64,000 nucleotides of DNA from Synaphobranchus kaupii. Its lineage: Eukaryota; Chordata; Actinopteri; Anguilliformes; Synaphobranchidae. The notes under the pieces are model-generated. The model was not told where the DNA came from. It saw only the letters and a list, made by a program, of their open reading frames with translations, and searched no databases. The stretch is from contig CM056389.1 of the NCBI GenBank assembly GCA_029718625.1, positions 18,829,521 to 18,893,520 on the forward strand. The letters are read 5' to 3'. Of the stretch, positions 1 to 12,127 are shown piece by piece. The position numbers and the translations under genes are program-made. Each line of letters starts with the position of its first letter. Position 1 is the first letter of the stretch.

Positions 1-24
1 CTCAGGCATGACAGGATTCAACAT

Positions 25-524
25 NNNNNNNNNNNNNNNNNNNNNNNNNNNNNNNNNNNNNNNNNNNNNNNNNNNNNNNNNNNNNNNNNNNNNNNNNNNN
101 NNNNNNNNNNNNNNNNNNNNNNNNNNNNNNNNNNNNNNNNNNNNNNNNNNNNNNNNNNNNNNNNNNNNNNNNNNNNNNNNNNNNNNNNNNNNNNNNNNNN
201 NNNNNNNNNNNNNNNNNNNNNNNNNNNNNNNNNNNNNNNNNNNNNNNNNNNNNNNNNNNNNNNNNNNNNNNNNNNNNNNNNNNNNNNNNNNNNNNNNNNN
301 NNNNNNNNNNNNNNNNNNNNNNNNNNNNNNNNNNNNNNNNNNNNNNNNNNNNNNNNNNNNNNNNNNNNNNNNNNNNNNNNNNNNNNNNNNNNNNNNNNNN
401 NNNNNNNNNNNNNNNNNNNNNNNNNNNNNNNNNNNNNNNNNNNNNNNNNNNNNNNNNNNNNNNNNNNNNNNNNNNNNNNNNNNNNNNNNNNNNNNNNNNN
501 NNNNNNNNNNNNNNNNNNNNNNNN
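25..524. other. Assembly gap (500 N)
   Basis: Exactly 500 N, which is likely a fixed-size placeholder. The gap ends inside the 44-bp minisatellite, so the array probably continues into it and its true length is unknown. Upstream exons of the FMO gene must lie in or before this gap; only 24 known bases precede it. Confidence 0.97.
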
Positions 525-3500
525 CTCCTTTTGCCCCTCTGCTCTTACACACCACACATCTTACAGGCTCCTTTTGTCTTCTCTGCTCTTACACACCACA
601 CATCTTACAGGCTCCTTTTGCCTTCTCTGCTCTTACTCACCACACATCTTACAGGCTCCTTTTGCCTTCTCTGCTCTTACTCACCACACATCTTACAGGC
701 TCCTTTTGCCCCTCTGCTCTTACACACCACACATCTTACAGGCTCCTTTTGTCTTCTCTGCTCTTACACACCACACATCTTACAGGCTCCTTTTGCCTTC
801 TCTGCTCTTACTCACCACACATCTTACAGGCTCCTTTTGCCTTCTCTGCTCTTACACACCACACATCTTACAGGCTCCTTTTGCCTCTCTGCTCTTACTC
901 ACCACACATCTTACAGGCTCCTTTAGCCTTCTCTGCTCTTACTCACCACACATCTTACAGGCTCCTTTTGCCTTCTCTGCTCTTACTCACCACACATCTT
1001 ACAGGCTCCTTTTGCCTCTCTGCTCTTACACACCACACATCTTACAGGCTCCTTTTGCCCTTCTCTGCTCTTACTCACCACACATCTTACAGGCTCCTTT
1101 TGCCTCTCTGCTCTTACTCACCACACATCTTACAGGCTCCTTTTGCCTTCTCTGCTCTTACACACCACACATCTTACAGGCTCCTTTTGCCTTCTCTGCT
1201 CTTACACACCACACATCTTACAGGCTCCTTTTGCCTCTCTGCTCTTACACACCACACATCTTACAGGCTCCTTTTGCCTTCTCTGCTCTTACACACCACA
1301 CATCTTACAGGCTCCTTTTGCCTCTCTGCTCTTACTCACCACACATCTTACAGGCTCCTTTTGCCTTCTCTGCTCTTACTCACCACACATCTTACAGGCT
1401 CCTTTTGCCTCTCTGCTCTTACTCACCACACATCTTACAGGCTCCTTTTGCCTCTCTGCTCTTACTCACCACACATCTTACAGCTCTTACTCACCACACA
1501 TCTTACAGGCTCCTTTTGCCTTCTCTGCTCTTACACACCACACATCTTACAGGCTCCTTTTGCCTCTCTGCTCTTACACACCACACATCTTACAGGCTCC
1601 TTTTGCCTTCTCTGCTCTTACACACCACACATCTTACAGGCTCCTTTTGCCTTCTCTGCTCTTACACACCACACATCTTACAGGCTCCTTTTGCCTTCTC
1701 TGCTCTTACACACCACACATCTTACAGGCTCCTTTTGCCTTCTCTGCTCTTACTCACCACACATCTTACAGGCTCCTTTTGCCTTCTCTGCTCTTACACA
1801 CCACACATCTTACAGGCTCCTTTTGCCTTCTCTGCTCTTACTCACCACACATCTTACTGGCTCCTTTTGCCTTCTCTGCTCTTACTCACCAAACATCTTA
1901 CAGGCTCCTTTTGCCTTCTCTGCTCTTACACACCACACATCTTACAGGCTCCTTTTGCCTTCTCTGCTCTTACTCACCACACATCTTACAGGCTCCTTTT
2001 GCCTTCTCTGCTCTTACACACCACACATCTTACAGGCTCCTTTTGCCTCTCTGCTCTTACTCACCACACATCTTACAGGCTCCTTTTGCCTTCTCTGCTC
2101 TTACACACCACACATCTTACAGGCTCCTTTTGCCTTCTCTGCTCTTACACACCACACATCTTACAGGCTCCTTTTGCCTTCTCTGCTCTTACACACCACA
2201 CATCTTACAGGCTCCTTTTGCCTTCTCTGCTCTTACTCACCACACATCTTACAGGCTCCTTTTGCCTTCTCTGCTCTTACACACCACACATCTTACAGGC
2301 TCCATTTGCCTCTCTGCTCTTACACTCCACACATCTTACAGCTCTTACACACCACACATCTTACAGGCTCCTTTTGCCTTCTCTGCTCTTACTCACCACA
2401 CATCTTACAGGCTCCTTTTGCCTTCTCTGCTCTTACACACCACACATCTTACAGGCTCCTTTTGCCTTCTCTGCTCTTACTCACCACACATCTTACTGGC
2501 TCCTTTTGCCTTCTCTGCTCTTACTCACCAAACATCTTACAGGCTCCTTTTGCCTTCTCTGCTCTTACACACCACACATCTTACAGGCTCCTTTTGCCTT
2601 CTCTGCTCTTACTCACCACACATCTTACAGGCTCCTTTTGCCTTCTCTGCTCTTACACACCACACATCTTACAGGCTCCTTTTGCCTCTCTGCTCTTACT
2701 CACCACACATCTTACAGGCTCCTTTTGCCTTCTCTGCTCTTACACACCACACATCTTACAGGCTCCTTTTGCCTTCTCTGCTCTTACACACCACACATCT
2801 TACAGGCTCCTTTTGCCTTCTCTGCTCTTACACACCACACATCTTACAGGCTCCTTTTGCCTCTCTGCTCTTACTCACCACACATCTTACAGGCTCCTTT
2901 TGCCTTCTCTGCTCTTACACACCACACATCTTACAGGCTCCTTTTGCCTTCTCTGCTCTTACACACCACACATCTTACAGGCTCCTTTTGCCTTCTCTGC
3001 TCTTACTCACCACACATCTTACAGGCTCCTTTTGCCTCTCTGCTCTTACACACCACACATCTTACAGGCTCCTTTTGCCTCTCTGCTCTTACTCACCACA
3101 CATCTTACAGGCTCCTTTTGCCTTCTCTGCTCTTACTCACCACACATCTTACAGGCTCCTTTTGCCTTCTCTGCTCTTACTCACCACACATCTTACAGGC
3201 TCCTTTGCCTTCTCTGCTCTTACACACCACACATCTTACAGGCTCCATTTGCCTCTCTGCTCTTACACACCACACATCTTACAGGCTCCTTTTGCCTCTC
3301 TGCTCTTACACACCACACATCTTACAGGCTCCTTTTGCCTTCTCTGCTCTTACACACCACACATCTTACAGGCTCCTTTTGCCTTCTCTGCTCTTACTCA
3401 CCACACATCTTACTGGCTCCTTTTGCCTTCTCTGCTCTTACTCACCAAACATCTTACAGGCTCCTTTTGCCTTCTCTGCTCTTACACACCACACATCTTA

Positions 3501-6500
3501 CAGGCTCCTTTTGCCTTCTCTGCTCTTACTCACCACACATCTTACAGGCTCCTTTTGCCTTCTCTGCTCTTACACACCACACATCTTACAGGCTCCTTTT
3601 GCCTCTCTGCTCTTACTCACCACACATCTTACAGGCTCCTTTTGCCTTCTCTGCTCTTACACACCACACATCTTACAGGCTCCTTTTTGCCTTCTCTGCT
3701 CTTACACACCACACATCTTACAGGCTCCTTTTGCCTTCTCTGCTCTTACTCACCACACATCTTACTGGCTCCTTTTGCCTTCTCTGCTCTTACTCACCAA
3801 ACATCTTACAGGCTCCTTTTGCCTTCTCTGCTCTTACACACCACACATCTTACAGGCTCCTTTTGCCTTCTCTGCTCTTACTCACCACACATCTTACAGG
3901 CTCCTTTTGCCTTCTCTGCTCTTACACACCACACATCTTACAGGCTCCTTTTGCCTCTCTGCTCTTACTCACCACACATCTTACAGGCTCCTTTTGCCTT
4001 CTCTGCTCTTACACACCACACATCTTACAGGCTCCTTTTGCCTTCTCTGCTCTTACACACCACACATCTTACAGGCTCCTTTTGCCTTCTCTGCTCTTAC
4101 ACACCACACATCTTACAGGCTCCTTTTGCCTTCTCTGCTCTTACACACCACACATCTTACAGGCTCCTTTTGCCTCTCTGCTCTTACACACCACACATCT
4201 TACAGGCTCCTTTTGCCTTCTCTGCTCTTACTCACCCACACATCTTACAGGCTCCTTTTGCCTTCTCTGCTCTTACACACCACACATCTTACAGGCTCCA
4301 TTTGCCTCTCTGCTCTTACACTCCACACATCTTACAGGCTCCTTTTGCCTTCTCTGCTCTTACACACCACACATCTTACAGGCTCCTTTTGCCTTCTCTG
4401 CTCTTACTCACCACACATCTTACAGGCTCCTTTTGCCTTCTCTGCTCTTACACACCACACATCTTACAGGCTCCTTTTGCCTCTCTGCTCTTACTCACCA
4501 CACATCTTACAGGCTCCTTTTGCCTTCTCTGCTCTTACACACCACATATCTTACAGGCTCCTTTTGCCTTCTCTGCTCTTACACACCACACATCTTACAG
4601 GCTCCTTTTGCCTCTCTGCTCTTACACACCACACATCTTACAGGCTCCTTTTGCCTTCTCTGCTCTTACTCACCACACATCTTACAGGCTCCTTTTGCCT
4701 TCTCTGCTCTTACACACCACACATCTTACAGGCTCCTTTTGCCTCTCTGCTCTTACTCACCACACATCTTACAGGCTCCTTTTGCCTTGTCTGCTCTTAC
4801 TCACCACACGTCTTACAGGCTCCTTTTGCCTTCTCTGCTCTTACACACCACACATCTTACAGGCTCCTTTTGCCTTCTCTGCTCTTACTCACCACACATC
4901 TTACAGGCTCCTTTTGCCTTCTCTGCTCTTACACTCCACACATCTTACAGGCTCCTTTTGCCTTCTCTGCTCTTACACACCACACATCTTACAGGCTCCT
5001 TTTGCCTTCTCTGCTCTTACTCACCACACACCTTACAGGCTCCTTTTGCCTTCTCTGCTCTTACACACCACACATCTTACAGGCTCCTTTTGCCTTCTCT
5101 GCTCTTACACACCACACATCTTACAGGCTCCTTTTGCCTTCTCTGCTCTTACACACCACACATCTTACAGGCTCCTTTTGCCTTCTCTGCTCTTACTCAC
5201 CACACATCTTGCAGGCTCCTTTTGCCTTCTCTGCTCTTACTCACCACACATCTTACAGGCTCCTTTTGCCTTCTCTGCTCTTACACACCACACATCTTAC
5301 AGGCTCCTTTTGCCTTCTCTGCTCTTACACACCACACACCTTACAGGCTCCTTTTGCCTTCTCTGCTCTTACACACCACACATCTTACAGGCTCCTTTTG
5401 CCTTCTCTGCTCTTACACACCACACATCTTACAGGCTCCTTTTGCCTTCTCTGCTCTTACACACCACACATCTTACAGGCTCCTTTTGCCCTCTCTGCTC
5501 TTACACACCACACATCTTACAGGCTCCTTTTGCCTTCTCTGCTCTTACTCACCACACATCTTACAGGCTCCTTTTGCCTTCTCTGCTCTTACTCACCACA
5601 CATCTTACAGGCTCCTTTTGCCTCTCTGCTCTTACGCACCACACATCTTACAGACTCCTTTTGCCTCTGCTCTTACACACCGCACATCTTACAGGCTCCT
5701 TTTGCCTTCTCTGCTCTTACACACCACACATCTTACAGGCTCCTTTTGCCTTCTCTGCTCTTACTCACCACACATCTTACAGGCTCCTTTTGCCTCTCTG
5801 CTCTTACTCACCACACATCTTACAGGCTCCTTTTGCCTTCTCTGCTCTTACACACCACACATCTTACAGGCTCCTTTTGCCTTCTCTGCTCTTACACACC
5901 ACACATCTTACAGGCTCCTTTTGCCTCTCTGCTCTTACTCACCACACATCTTACAGGCTCATTTTGCCTTCTCTGCTCTTACACACCACACATCTTACAG
6001 GCTCATTTTGCCTTCTCTGCTCTTACACACCACACATCTTACAGGCTCCTTTTGCCTTCTCTGCTCTTACTCACCACACATCTTACAGGCTCCTTTTGCC
6101 TCTCTGCTCTTACACACCACACATCTTACAGGCTCCTTTTGCCTCTCTGCTCTTACTCACCACACATCTTACAGGCTCCTTTTGCCTCTCTGCTCTTACA
6201 CACCACACATCTTACAGGCTCCTTTTGCCTCTCTGCTCTTACACACCACACATCTTACAGGCTCCTTTTGCCTTCTCTGCTCTTACACACCACACATCTT
6301 ACAGGCTCCTTTTGCCTTCTCTGCTCTTACACACCACACATCTTACAGGCTCCTTTTGCCTCTCTGCTCTTACACACCACACATCTTACAGGCTCCTTTT
6401 GCCTCTCTGCTCTTGCACACCACACATCTTACAGGCTCCTTTTGCCTCTCTGCTCTTACTCACCACACATCTTACAGGCTCCTTTTGCCTCTCTGCTCTT

Positions 6501-7830
6501 ACACACCACACATCTTACAGGCTCCTTTTGCCTCTCTGCTCTTACTCACCACACATCTTACAGGCTCCTTTTGCCTCTCTGCTCTTACACACCACACATC
6601 TTACAGGCTCCTTTTGCCTTCTCTGCTCTTACACACCACACATCTTACAGGCTCCTTTTGCCTTCTCTGCTCTTACTCACCACACATCTTACAGGCTCCT
6701 TTTGCCTCTCTGCTCTTACACACCACACATCTTACAGGCTCCTTTTGCCTTCTCTGCTCTTACACACCACACATCTTACAGACTCCTTTTGCCTTCTCTG
6801 CTCTTACTCACCACACATCTTACAGGCTCCTTTTGCCTTCTCTGCTCTTACACACCACACATCTTACAGGCTCCTTTTGCCTCTCTGCTCTTACACCACA
6901 CATCTTACAGGCTCATTTTGCCTCTCTGCTCCTACACACCACACATCTTACAGGCTCCTTTTGCCTCTCTGCTCTTACACACCACACATCTTACAGGCTC
7001 CTTTTGCCTTCTCTGCTCTTACTCACCACACATCTTACAGGCTCCTTTTGCCTCTCTGCTCTTACTCACCACACATCTTACAGGCTCCTTTTGCCTTCTC
7101 TGCTCTTACACACCACACATCTTACAGGCTCCTTTTACCTTCTCTGCTCTTACACACCACACATCTTACAGGCTCCTTTTGCCTCTCTGCTCTTACACAC
7201 CACACGTCTTACAGGCTCCTTTTGCCTCTCTGCTCTTACTCACCACACATCTTACAGGCTCCTTTTGCCTCTCTGCTCTTACACACCACACATCTTACAG
7301 GCTCCTTTTGCCTTCTCTGCTCTTACTCACCACACATCTTACAGGCTCCTTTTGCCTCTCTGCTCTTACTCACCACACATCTTACAGGCTCCTTTTGCCT
7401 CTCTGCTCTTACAAACCACACATCTTACAGGCTCCTTTTGCCTTCTCTGCTCTTACACACCACACATCTTACAGGCTCCTTTTGCCTCTCTGCTCTTACA
7501 CACCACACATCTTACAGGCTCCTTTTGCCTTCTCTGCTCTTACACACCACACATCTTACAGGCTCCTTTTGCCTTCTCTGCTCTTACACACCACACATCT
7601 TACAGGCTCCTTTTGCCTCTCTGCTCTTACACACCACACATCTTACAGGCTCCTTTTGCCTCTCTGCTCTTACACACCACACATCTTACAGGCTCCTTTT
7701 GCCTTCTCTGCTCTTACGCACCACATATCTTACAGACTCCTTTTGCCTCTCTGCTCTTACACACCACACATCTTACAGGCTCCTTTTGCCTTCTCTGCTC
7801 TTACACACCACACATCTTACAGGCTCCATT
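525..7830 (+). repeat. Intronic 44/42-bp minisatellite with splice-acceptor-like units
   Basis: About 168 head-to-tail units. The long form is 44 bp; a common short form (GCCTCTCTGC instead of GCCTTCTCTGC) is 42 bp. Each unit holds a pyrimidine-rich stretch (CTCCTTTTGCCTTCTCTGC) and ends in CATCTTACAGG, which resembles a 3' splice site. The array stops about 10 bases before the real acceptor of the FMO exon at 7841. Variants such as TCACC/ACACC, CTTACTGG and CACCAAACATC recur in blocks, which indicates larger-scale duplication inside the array. No stop codon occurs in the forward frames, so frames of more than 2,000 codons run through it. They are not genes: the 44-bp units shift frame and the peptide is only the repeat. 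Confidence 0.95.
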
Positions 7831-7840
7831 TTTCTTCTAG

Positions 7841-8158
7841 GTTATCCTGAGTCACGGGAGACCCCTGCTGCAGTTCCCTCTGCCCCCCCAGATCCGACAG
7901 GCCCCCCCAGTGTGCAGGGTGCTGGAGGACGGGGCAGTGCAGTTTCGGGACGGGGGCGTGGCCCACCCCAATGTGCTCCTACTCAGTACCGGCTACAGCT
8001 TCAGCTACCCCTTCCTGAGCGGGGTGGAGGTGGGCCTACAGGTGGAGCCTCACCTGGTCGCTCCGCTCTACAAGTACCTGCTCCCCCCCGCCTGCCCCTC
8101 CCTCTTCATCGTGGGTGTGTGCAAGACAATCTGCCCCTTCCCCCACTTCCACACACAG
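7841..8158 (+). CDS. Flavin-containing monooxygenase, penultimate coding exon
   Basis: A 318-base exon of 106 codons, phase 0 at both ends. It is preceded by TTTTTCTTCTAG (acceptor) and followed by GTCAGACC (donor). The peptide starts VILSHGRPLLQFPLP and includes LLLSTGYSFSYPFL, which fits the (F/L)xTGY motif of class B flavin monooxygenases, then IVGVCKTICPFPHFHTQ. The best family match I recognise is the FMO GS-OX-like/senecionine N-oxygenase-like FMOs found in fish and invertebrates. Such enzymes use FAD and NADPH to oxygenate soft nucleophiles (S or N). The FAD- and NADPH-binding glycine motifs would lie in earlier exons, lost in the gap or upstream. The exon is much more GC-rich than its surroundings, as expected of a host gene. 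Family assignment is fairly sure; the exact gene is not. Confidence 0.85.
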
Positions 8159-8705
8159 GTCAGACCACACCCACTCGGCCACGCCCCTATAGGCGGGTCC
8201 TTATTATTATTACTGACGGCTCCAAACTCGTTCTGAAAGTCTGCATGTGCCTCTGTTCTCCACCTTTCTCTCCCATCGTCTACCTCTCTCTATCCTGCTC
8301 TTCATCTGTCCATCTCTGTCTCTGTACCTTACCGTCATCCTCTCCCTCTCTTCTCTCATTCCTACTCTCCCTCTCACCCTCCCTCCCTCTCTTCTGTCTC
8401 TACTCTCCTTCCCTCCCTCTCACCCTCCCTCCCTCTCTTCTCTCTCTACTCTTCTTCCCTCCCTCTCTTCTGTCTCTCTTCTCCCTCTCCCTCCCTCTCT
8501 TCTGTCTCTCTTCTCCCTCCCTCCCTCTCTTCTGTCTCTCTTCTCTCATTCCTACTCTCCCTCTCACCCTCCCTTTCTTCTGTCTCTTCTCCCTCTCCCT
8601 CCCTATCTCCCTCTCTTCTCTCTTCCCCCCTCTTGTCTCTTCTCTCCTTCCCTCCCTCCCTTCCATCTCTCCCTCTCCTTCCCTCCCCCCCTCTCCTCTC
8701 TACAG
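8159..8705 (+). repeat. FMO last intron, pyrimidine-rich simple repeat
   Basis: The intron runs from GT at 8159 to CTCTCTACAG at 8705. From about 8247 it is almost purely C and T, built from imperfect repeats of CCCTCCCTCTCTTCTGTCTC. Minus-strand frames rich in Arg, Glu and Gly across it are simple-repeat artefacts. The long pyrimidine tract is compatible with acceptor function but is prone to slippage and assembly error. Confidence 0.85.
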
Positions 8706-9096
8706 GTACAGTTCGCTCTAGCTGTGCTAGAGGGCGCCGTCTCCCTGCCCTCACGGGCAGAGATGGAGGAGGAGGCCCAGAGAGAGACGGAGAAGAAGAT
8801 GGCGCAGGGGGGTGGAGCCCCGACACCTCCTGAAGATGGAATGGAGCCAGTGGGAGTACTACGCAACCCTGGCAGCCATGGGGGGGTTTAGCCCCCCTCC
8901 CCCTGTCACTCAGAGTCTGTATGAGGAGGTGTGGAGGCAGCGACAGAGACACCCGCAGAAATACAGGCAGCTTAACTATCGACTCGTCAGTGACACCCGG
9001 TGGGAAGAGTTGGAACTGCAGCCTGACAGGGAGACGGACTCGGGGAGAGGGGGGAGAGAAACCTGGATTAAACCCCTGCAACAGATAAGGCACTGA
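8706..9096 (+). CDS. Flavin-containing monooxygenase, last coding exon (frameshifted)
   Basis: Continues in phase from the previous exon with VQFALAVLEGAVSLPSRAEM. After the run of six G at 8807-8812 the frame that still looks like FMO moves by one base and reads HLLKMEWSQWEYYATLAAMG and, later, VTQSLYEEVWRQRQRHPQKY, ending at TGA 9094-9096. The downstream motif LNYRLVSDTRWEEL is typical of the C-terminal end of this FMO subfamily. Read without correction, the exon stops early at 8890. One surplus G in the homopolymer is the simplest explanation, either a sequencing error or a real disabling mutation. The rest of the exon is well conserved, which favours an error or a recent change. The product should be a cytosolic or ER-associated FAD enzyme, but only its C-terminal part is visible here. 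Confidence 0.8.
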
Positions 9097-10211
9097 ATCA
9101 TAAATAATAAGAAGAATATTTCCTCCAAAGATCTCAGCTCTGCGTCTCCTTGCTCTCCACACTGCTGTGTAGCTCCACTGAGACACGCGGCGGCCAATTT
9201 GTTTCGCAGCAGCTCACACCACATATCAGTTACAGTGAACGGACTTAAATAGCCAGTTAGACACAGATACTGACCATCAGACCAGTAGAGTTCAGCACTC
9301 CTATGCTCTGTGATAAGCCATGATAGATACACGTGTGCTTTTAGAGAGCTCACCATGACAACTGACGGAAATTCAAAACCTTTCAAAAACATTCCACATT
9401 CTTCGTTTATTGTTTTCAAATGTGCAGAGCTCACAGTGGAAATGTATTCCTACCTAAAAATACAGCTAGTATTGCATTTAAATATAAAATATGAAAATTA
9501 CATTTTTACATTAAACGGATTATTGAATATCATTATAAAGCTTTGACAATCATAATGTTTTTTCAAAATTAAAATGGCAAATGTAGGATAGCTTCTTTTT
9601 TTTATTTTTATCAAATGGACATGCTCCAAACAATAATAAAATTAGCCAGAATTAAATGTCTGCTTTAATTCTTTAAATCTTATCCAGCATGTGTGGTTAT
9701 GAATTTCAAAAGTAACTACTTCTTCAAAGTGATCTGATGTTATTTTGCATTCCTTTGTGTAACAATGAGTGATTGGACACTGTGGTGAAAGATTGTAAAA
9801 TTACATGTAAAGATGCCTGGAAACGGCACAAAAACTGAAACTGCTTACATTTACAAGTGACTGTACAACTGGCAGTTGACTGTTTAAAAAAATGTGTTGG
9901 GTTTGGGGGGGGGGGGGGGGGAGCAGAAACAGGAAATCATGTGCGATGGGACAACAGTGTTGTTGTGGTGGCAGATATATTTGGGGGTGGGATGGGGGCC
10001 CTAAAGGCGAGAGGAGCCACATTTACATCCAGAGCTACAGGCCATGTGCGCTGTATGTGGCCTCTCTGTTCTGGTTCCTGTTCATAATTCGGTACAGAGA
10101 TGTGCTGCTGTGAATATTTAAACTGGAGGATTTAAAATGGCCGCTTCAGGGACGTGCACACCCTGGGTGTTGTCCCATTGTGAGGTAACGTGCTTAGAAA
10201 AGGTACACTCT
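9097..10211. other. FMO 3' flank and intergenic DNA with a poly-G tract
   Basis: No gene is visible. An AATAAA at 9635-9640 could be the FMO poly(A) signal, but the region is AT-rich and this may be chance. A run of 17 G lies at 9905-9921. The stretch 10128-10211 is shared, in inverted orientation, with the flank of the Asn-like pseudogene near 12128-12200. Confidence 0.6.
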
Positions 10212-10228
10212 CGTCCCTGGGTGGGCTC

Positions 10229-10279
<51 letters not shown>

Positions 10280-10285
10280 AGAGAC
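10212..10285 (-). tRNA. tRNA-Asn (anticodon GTT)
   Basis: The reverse complement begins GTCTCTGTGGCGCAATCGG and ends CCCAGGGACG, with loop CTGTTAA giving anticodon GTT. Its sequence agrees with the canonical vertebrate tRNA-Asn as I know it, including the A box and the B box GGTTCGAGCCC. Length is 74 nt without encoded CCA. A pol III terminator (TTTT on the minus strand, 10199-10202) lies just downstream. Likely functional. Confidence 0.96.
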
Positions 10286-11041
10286 TGTAGGTCAGCACTG
10301 CTGCTGCTGAGTGGTACTGCTGTTCATATACATACATATTATATTTAGTATATTTTTATGGCTTTGCGGGCACTTCCTGCTGCCCCTTTTCCGTAAGGCT
10401 TTGTGAAACCAGGTAGATTAATTTTAAAACTTTGTATGTAGATCCTACATTTGAGCATCACACTGTAGGAATTCTGCCCTTTGTAAAGTAAAACTCGTAG
10501 TTCCAAAGTTTCGGTCAATAGCAATTTAATTACAATGCAAAATAGTCTTCATTACAGTATACAAGATACCGGGTAATAGCAAGATAGCTCAATCACAAAA
10601 TAGTGTTGTGTGGGGTACAAGCTTTATACCCCAAACCTGAAATAGAATGCAGGTTCCTGTCCCTGATTGGGTGACAGGCAAACAAATGGACATTGTATGT
10701 GGTGTGGGAGGGAACCAAATGGTTATTGCCACCTAGGTAAGCTGGCTAACTCCCGTCTCACACCCTAGCGGTGCCGTCGTCACCAGGCTTTGTTTCTAAC
10801 CCCCCCTTGATCATTGAGTAAGGCTGATTGTGTTAGGTGACCATCCAAGAACACTGAAGCAGGAAATGTATTTTCCCCTACAACACCATGAGCATTAGCC
10901 TTAAACAAAAGCAAGTGTGGCGACGTGACACTATTCACCCGATCATTATGCTTAATTTCCCGCCATTAAAACAGACGGTCTGGGTGTGAGACTTGCAGTA
11001 CTTGTAGCAGCTAAGCCAGTGTCGTGCCCTGTCTGCAGTGT
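10286..11041. other. No gene recognised
   Basis: Unique-looking AT-rich DNA between two tRNA genes. I see no convincing coding potential, repeat or RNA fold. Confidence 0.5.
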
Positions 11042-11123
11042 GGTAGCGTGGCCGAGCGGTCTAAGGCGCTGGATTAAGGCTCCAGTCTCTTCGGGGGCGT
11101 GGGTTCGAATCCCACCGCTGCCA
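11042..11123 (+). tRNA. tRNA-Leu (anticodon AAG)
   Basis: An 82-nt class II tRNA with the long variable arm expected of Leu. It starts GGTAGCGTGGCCGAGCGG and has anticodon AAG at 11076-11078, B box GGTTCGAATCC and a 3' half ending CGCTGCCA. The acceptor stem pairs fully, with one G-U. TTTT at 11134-11137 is a pol III terminator. One base in the variable arm (CTTCGGGGG) differs from the form I know in human. Likely functional. Confidence 0.96.
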
Positions 11124-12055
11124 GCATGTTTGATTTTGTCTGAAATCAAAATGGCGACAGGTGGCCTGGGAGTGGAGGAGTGGCGATGATGTTAAAGCCT
11201 GTAACCTACACAAGCGCCCCCGCCTTTTTGGAGAAAAGCTGAAACAGGAAAAACGTGCATTGTTACAACAGTGATACTTTGAGGGGGGCTGGGCTGGGCT
11301 GGGCGATCCCCTCTAGACGTGAGGAGCACATTTACATACAGGTGATCCCAGCATTCGGAGCAGACTGAGGTATGCCATCGTGATTTTTGTGCTTCCCAAC
11401 CTGATGTTTCAATTTTAGTTTTGTGTTGGCCTTCGATACAAACTATGACCAAAGTCCCTGGTAGGTCCTTGTTTATTTTTTATTTAATTCTTTGAGAGTT
11501 TAGGGCAGACAGCCAGCATAATAAGTATGCAGAAGACTTTTTGGTTTATTTATTTTTTTGTTGGGGTGAGTCAGGTCACTTCCCTCCAGTTTTAATAAAA
11601 CCCCAGTTAGTTTCTTCCCATCTAAAGGCCTACTATCGTGTTTGGTACTTCGCAGTCCTTTGTGTGTGCGCTTGTGTTTTTTAATAATAACCGTCATTAT
11701 CACGACAGAGTACGCGACCATCAGCAGACCGGAGCACATCAAGGCCCGAATTACCTCCCCTTATGCATCCTGTTTAAAAACGGATTCCACCAAACAGGTA
11801 AATAGATATTGCCGGTGTTTTCAGTGTAGTAAGAATAACGGGGTGGATGGTCTCCTGACTCCTGAGTCTTAATGAGTGTAATTGTGTATTGTTCGTGTTT
11901 TGCAGAAGGACAGGAAACTGGGGTCAGAAGGGCTGAATTTGGGGGGGGTTGTTCCATTCTGCCACCCACAGCAAGCCGGGTCTGGTTCTGATGTGCCCTG
12001 ACTGCAGGAGTGACCCACACGGGTGAGAATTCACTCCCTATTGCCTACTGTAGCA
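11124..12055. other. No gene recognised
   Basis: Intergenic. It contains a short GGGCT repeat (about 11285-11304). The segment around 11205-11345 shares short motifs with 9920-10040 (AAACAGGAAA, ACAACAGTG, CACATTTACAT), which suggests old duplication of tRNA flanks. Confidence 0.4.
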
Positions 12056-12127
12056 GTCTCTCATGCAATTGGTTAGCACGTTCGGCTGTTAGCTGACAGG
12101 TTGGTGGTTCGAGCCCGCCCAGGGACG
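12056..12127 (+). pseudogene. tRNA-Asn-derived pseudogene
   Basis: Clearly related to the Asn tRNA at 10212-10285: it starts GTCTCT, keeps GGTTAGCACGTTCGGCTGTTAG and ends CCCAGGGACG. Two bases are missing between acceptor and D arm, and the anticodon stem has a mismatch (TTCGG against CTGAC). The flanks match those of the intact gene in inverted orientation, so the whole locus was duplicated and this copy decayed. It could still be transcribed, because the A- and B-box regions survive. Confidence 0.8.

Noticed and set aside
8..8721. Forward open frames of more than 2,000 codons over the first 8.7 kb, with peptides such as SALTHHTSYRLLLP and LLCSYTPHILQAP
   Set aside because: They are translations of the stop-free 44/42-bp minisatellite, start in or across the N gap, and change frame whenever a 44-bp unit occurs. 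Noncoding intronic repeat.
8400..9186. Minus-strand Arg/Glu/Gly-rich frames
   Set aside because: Antisense of the CT-rich intron and the FMO exon.
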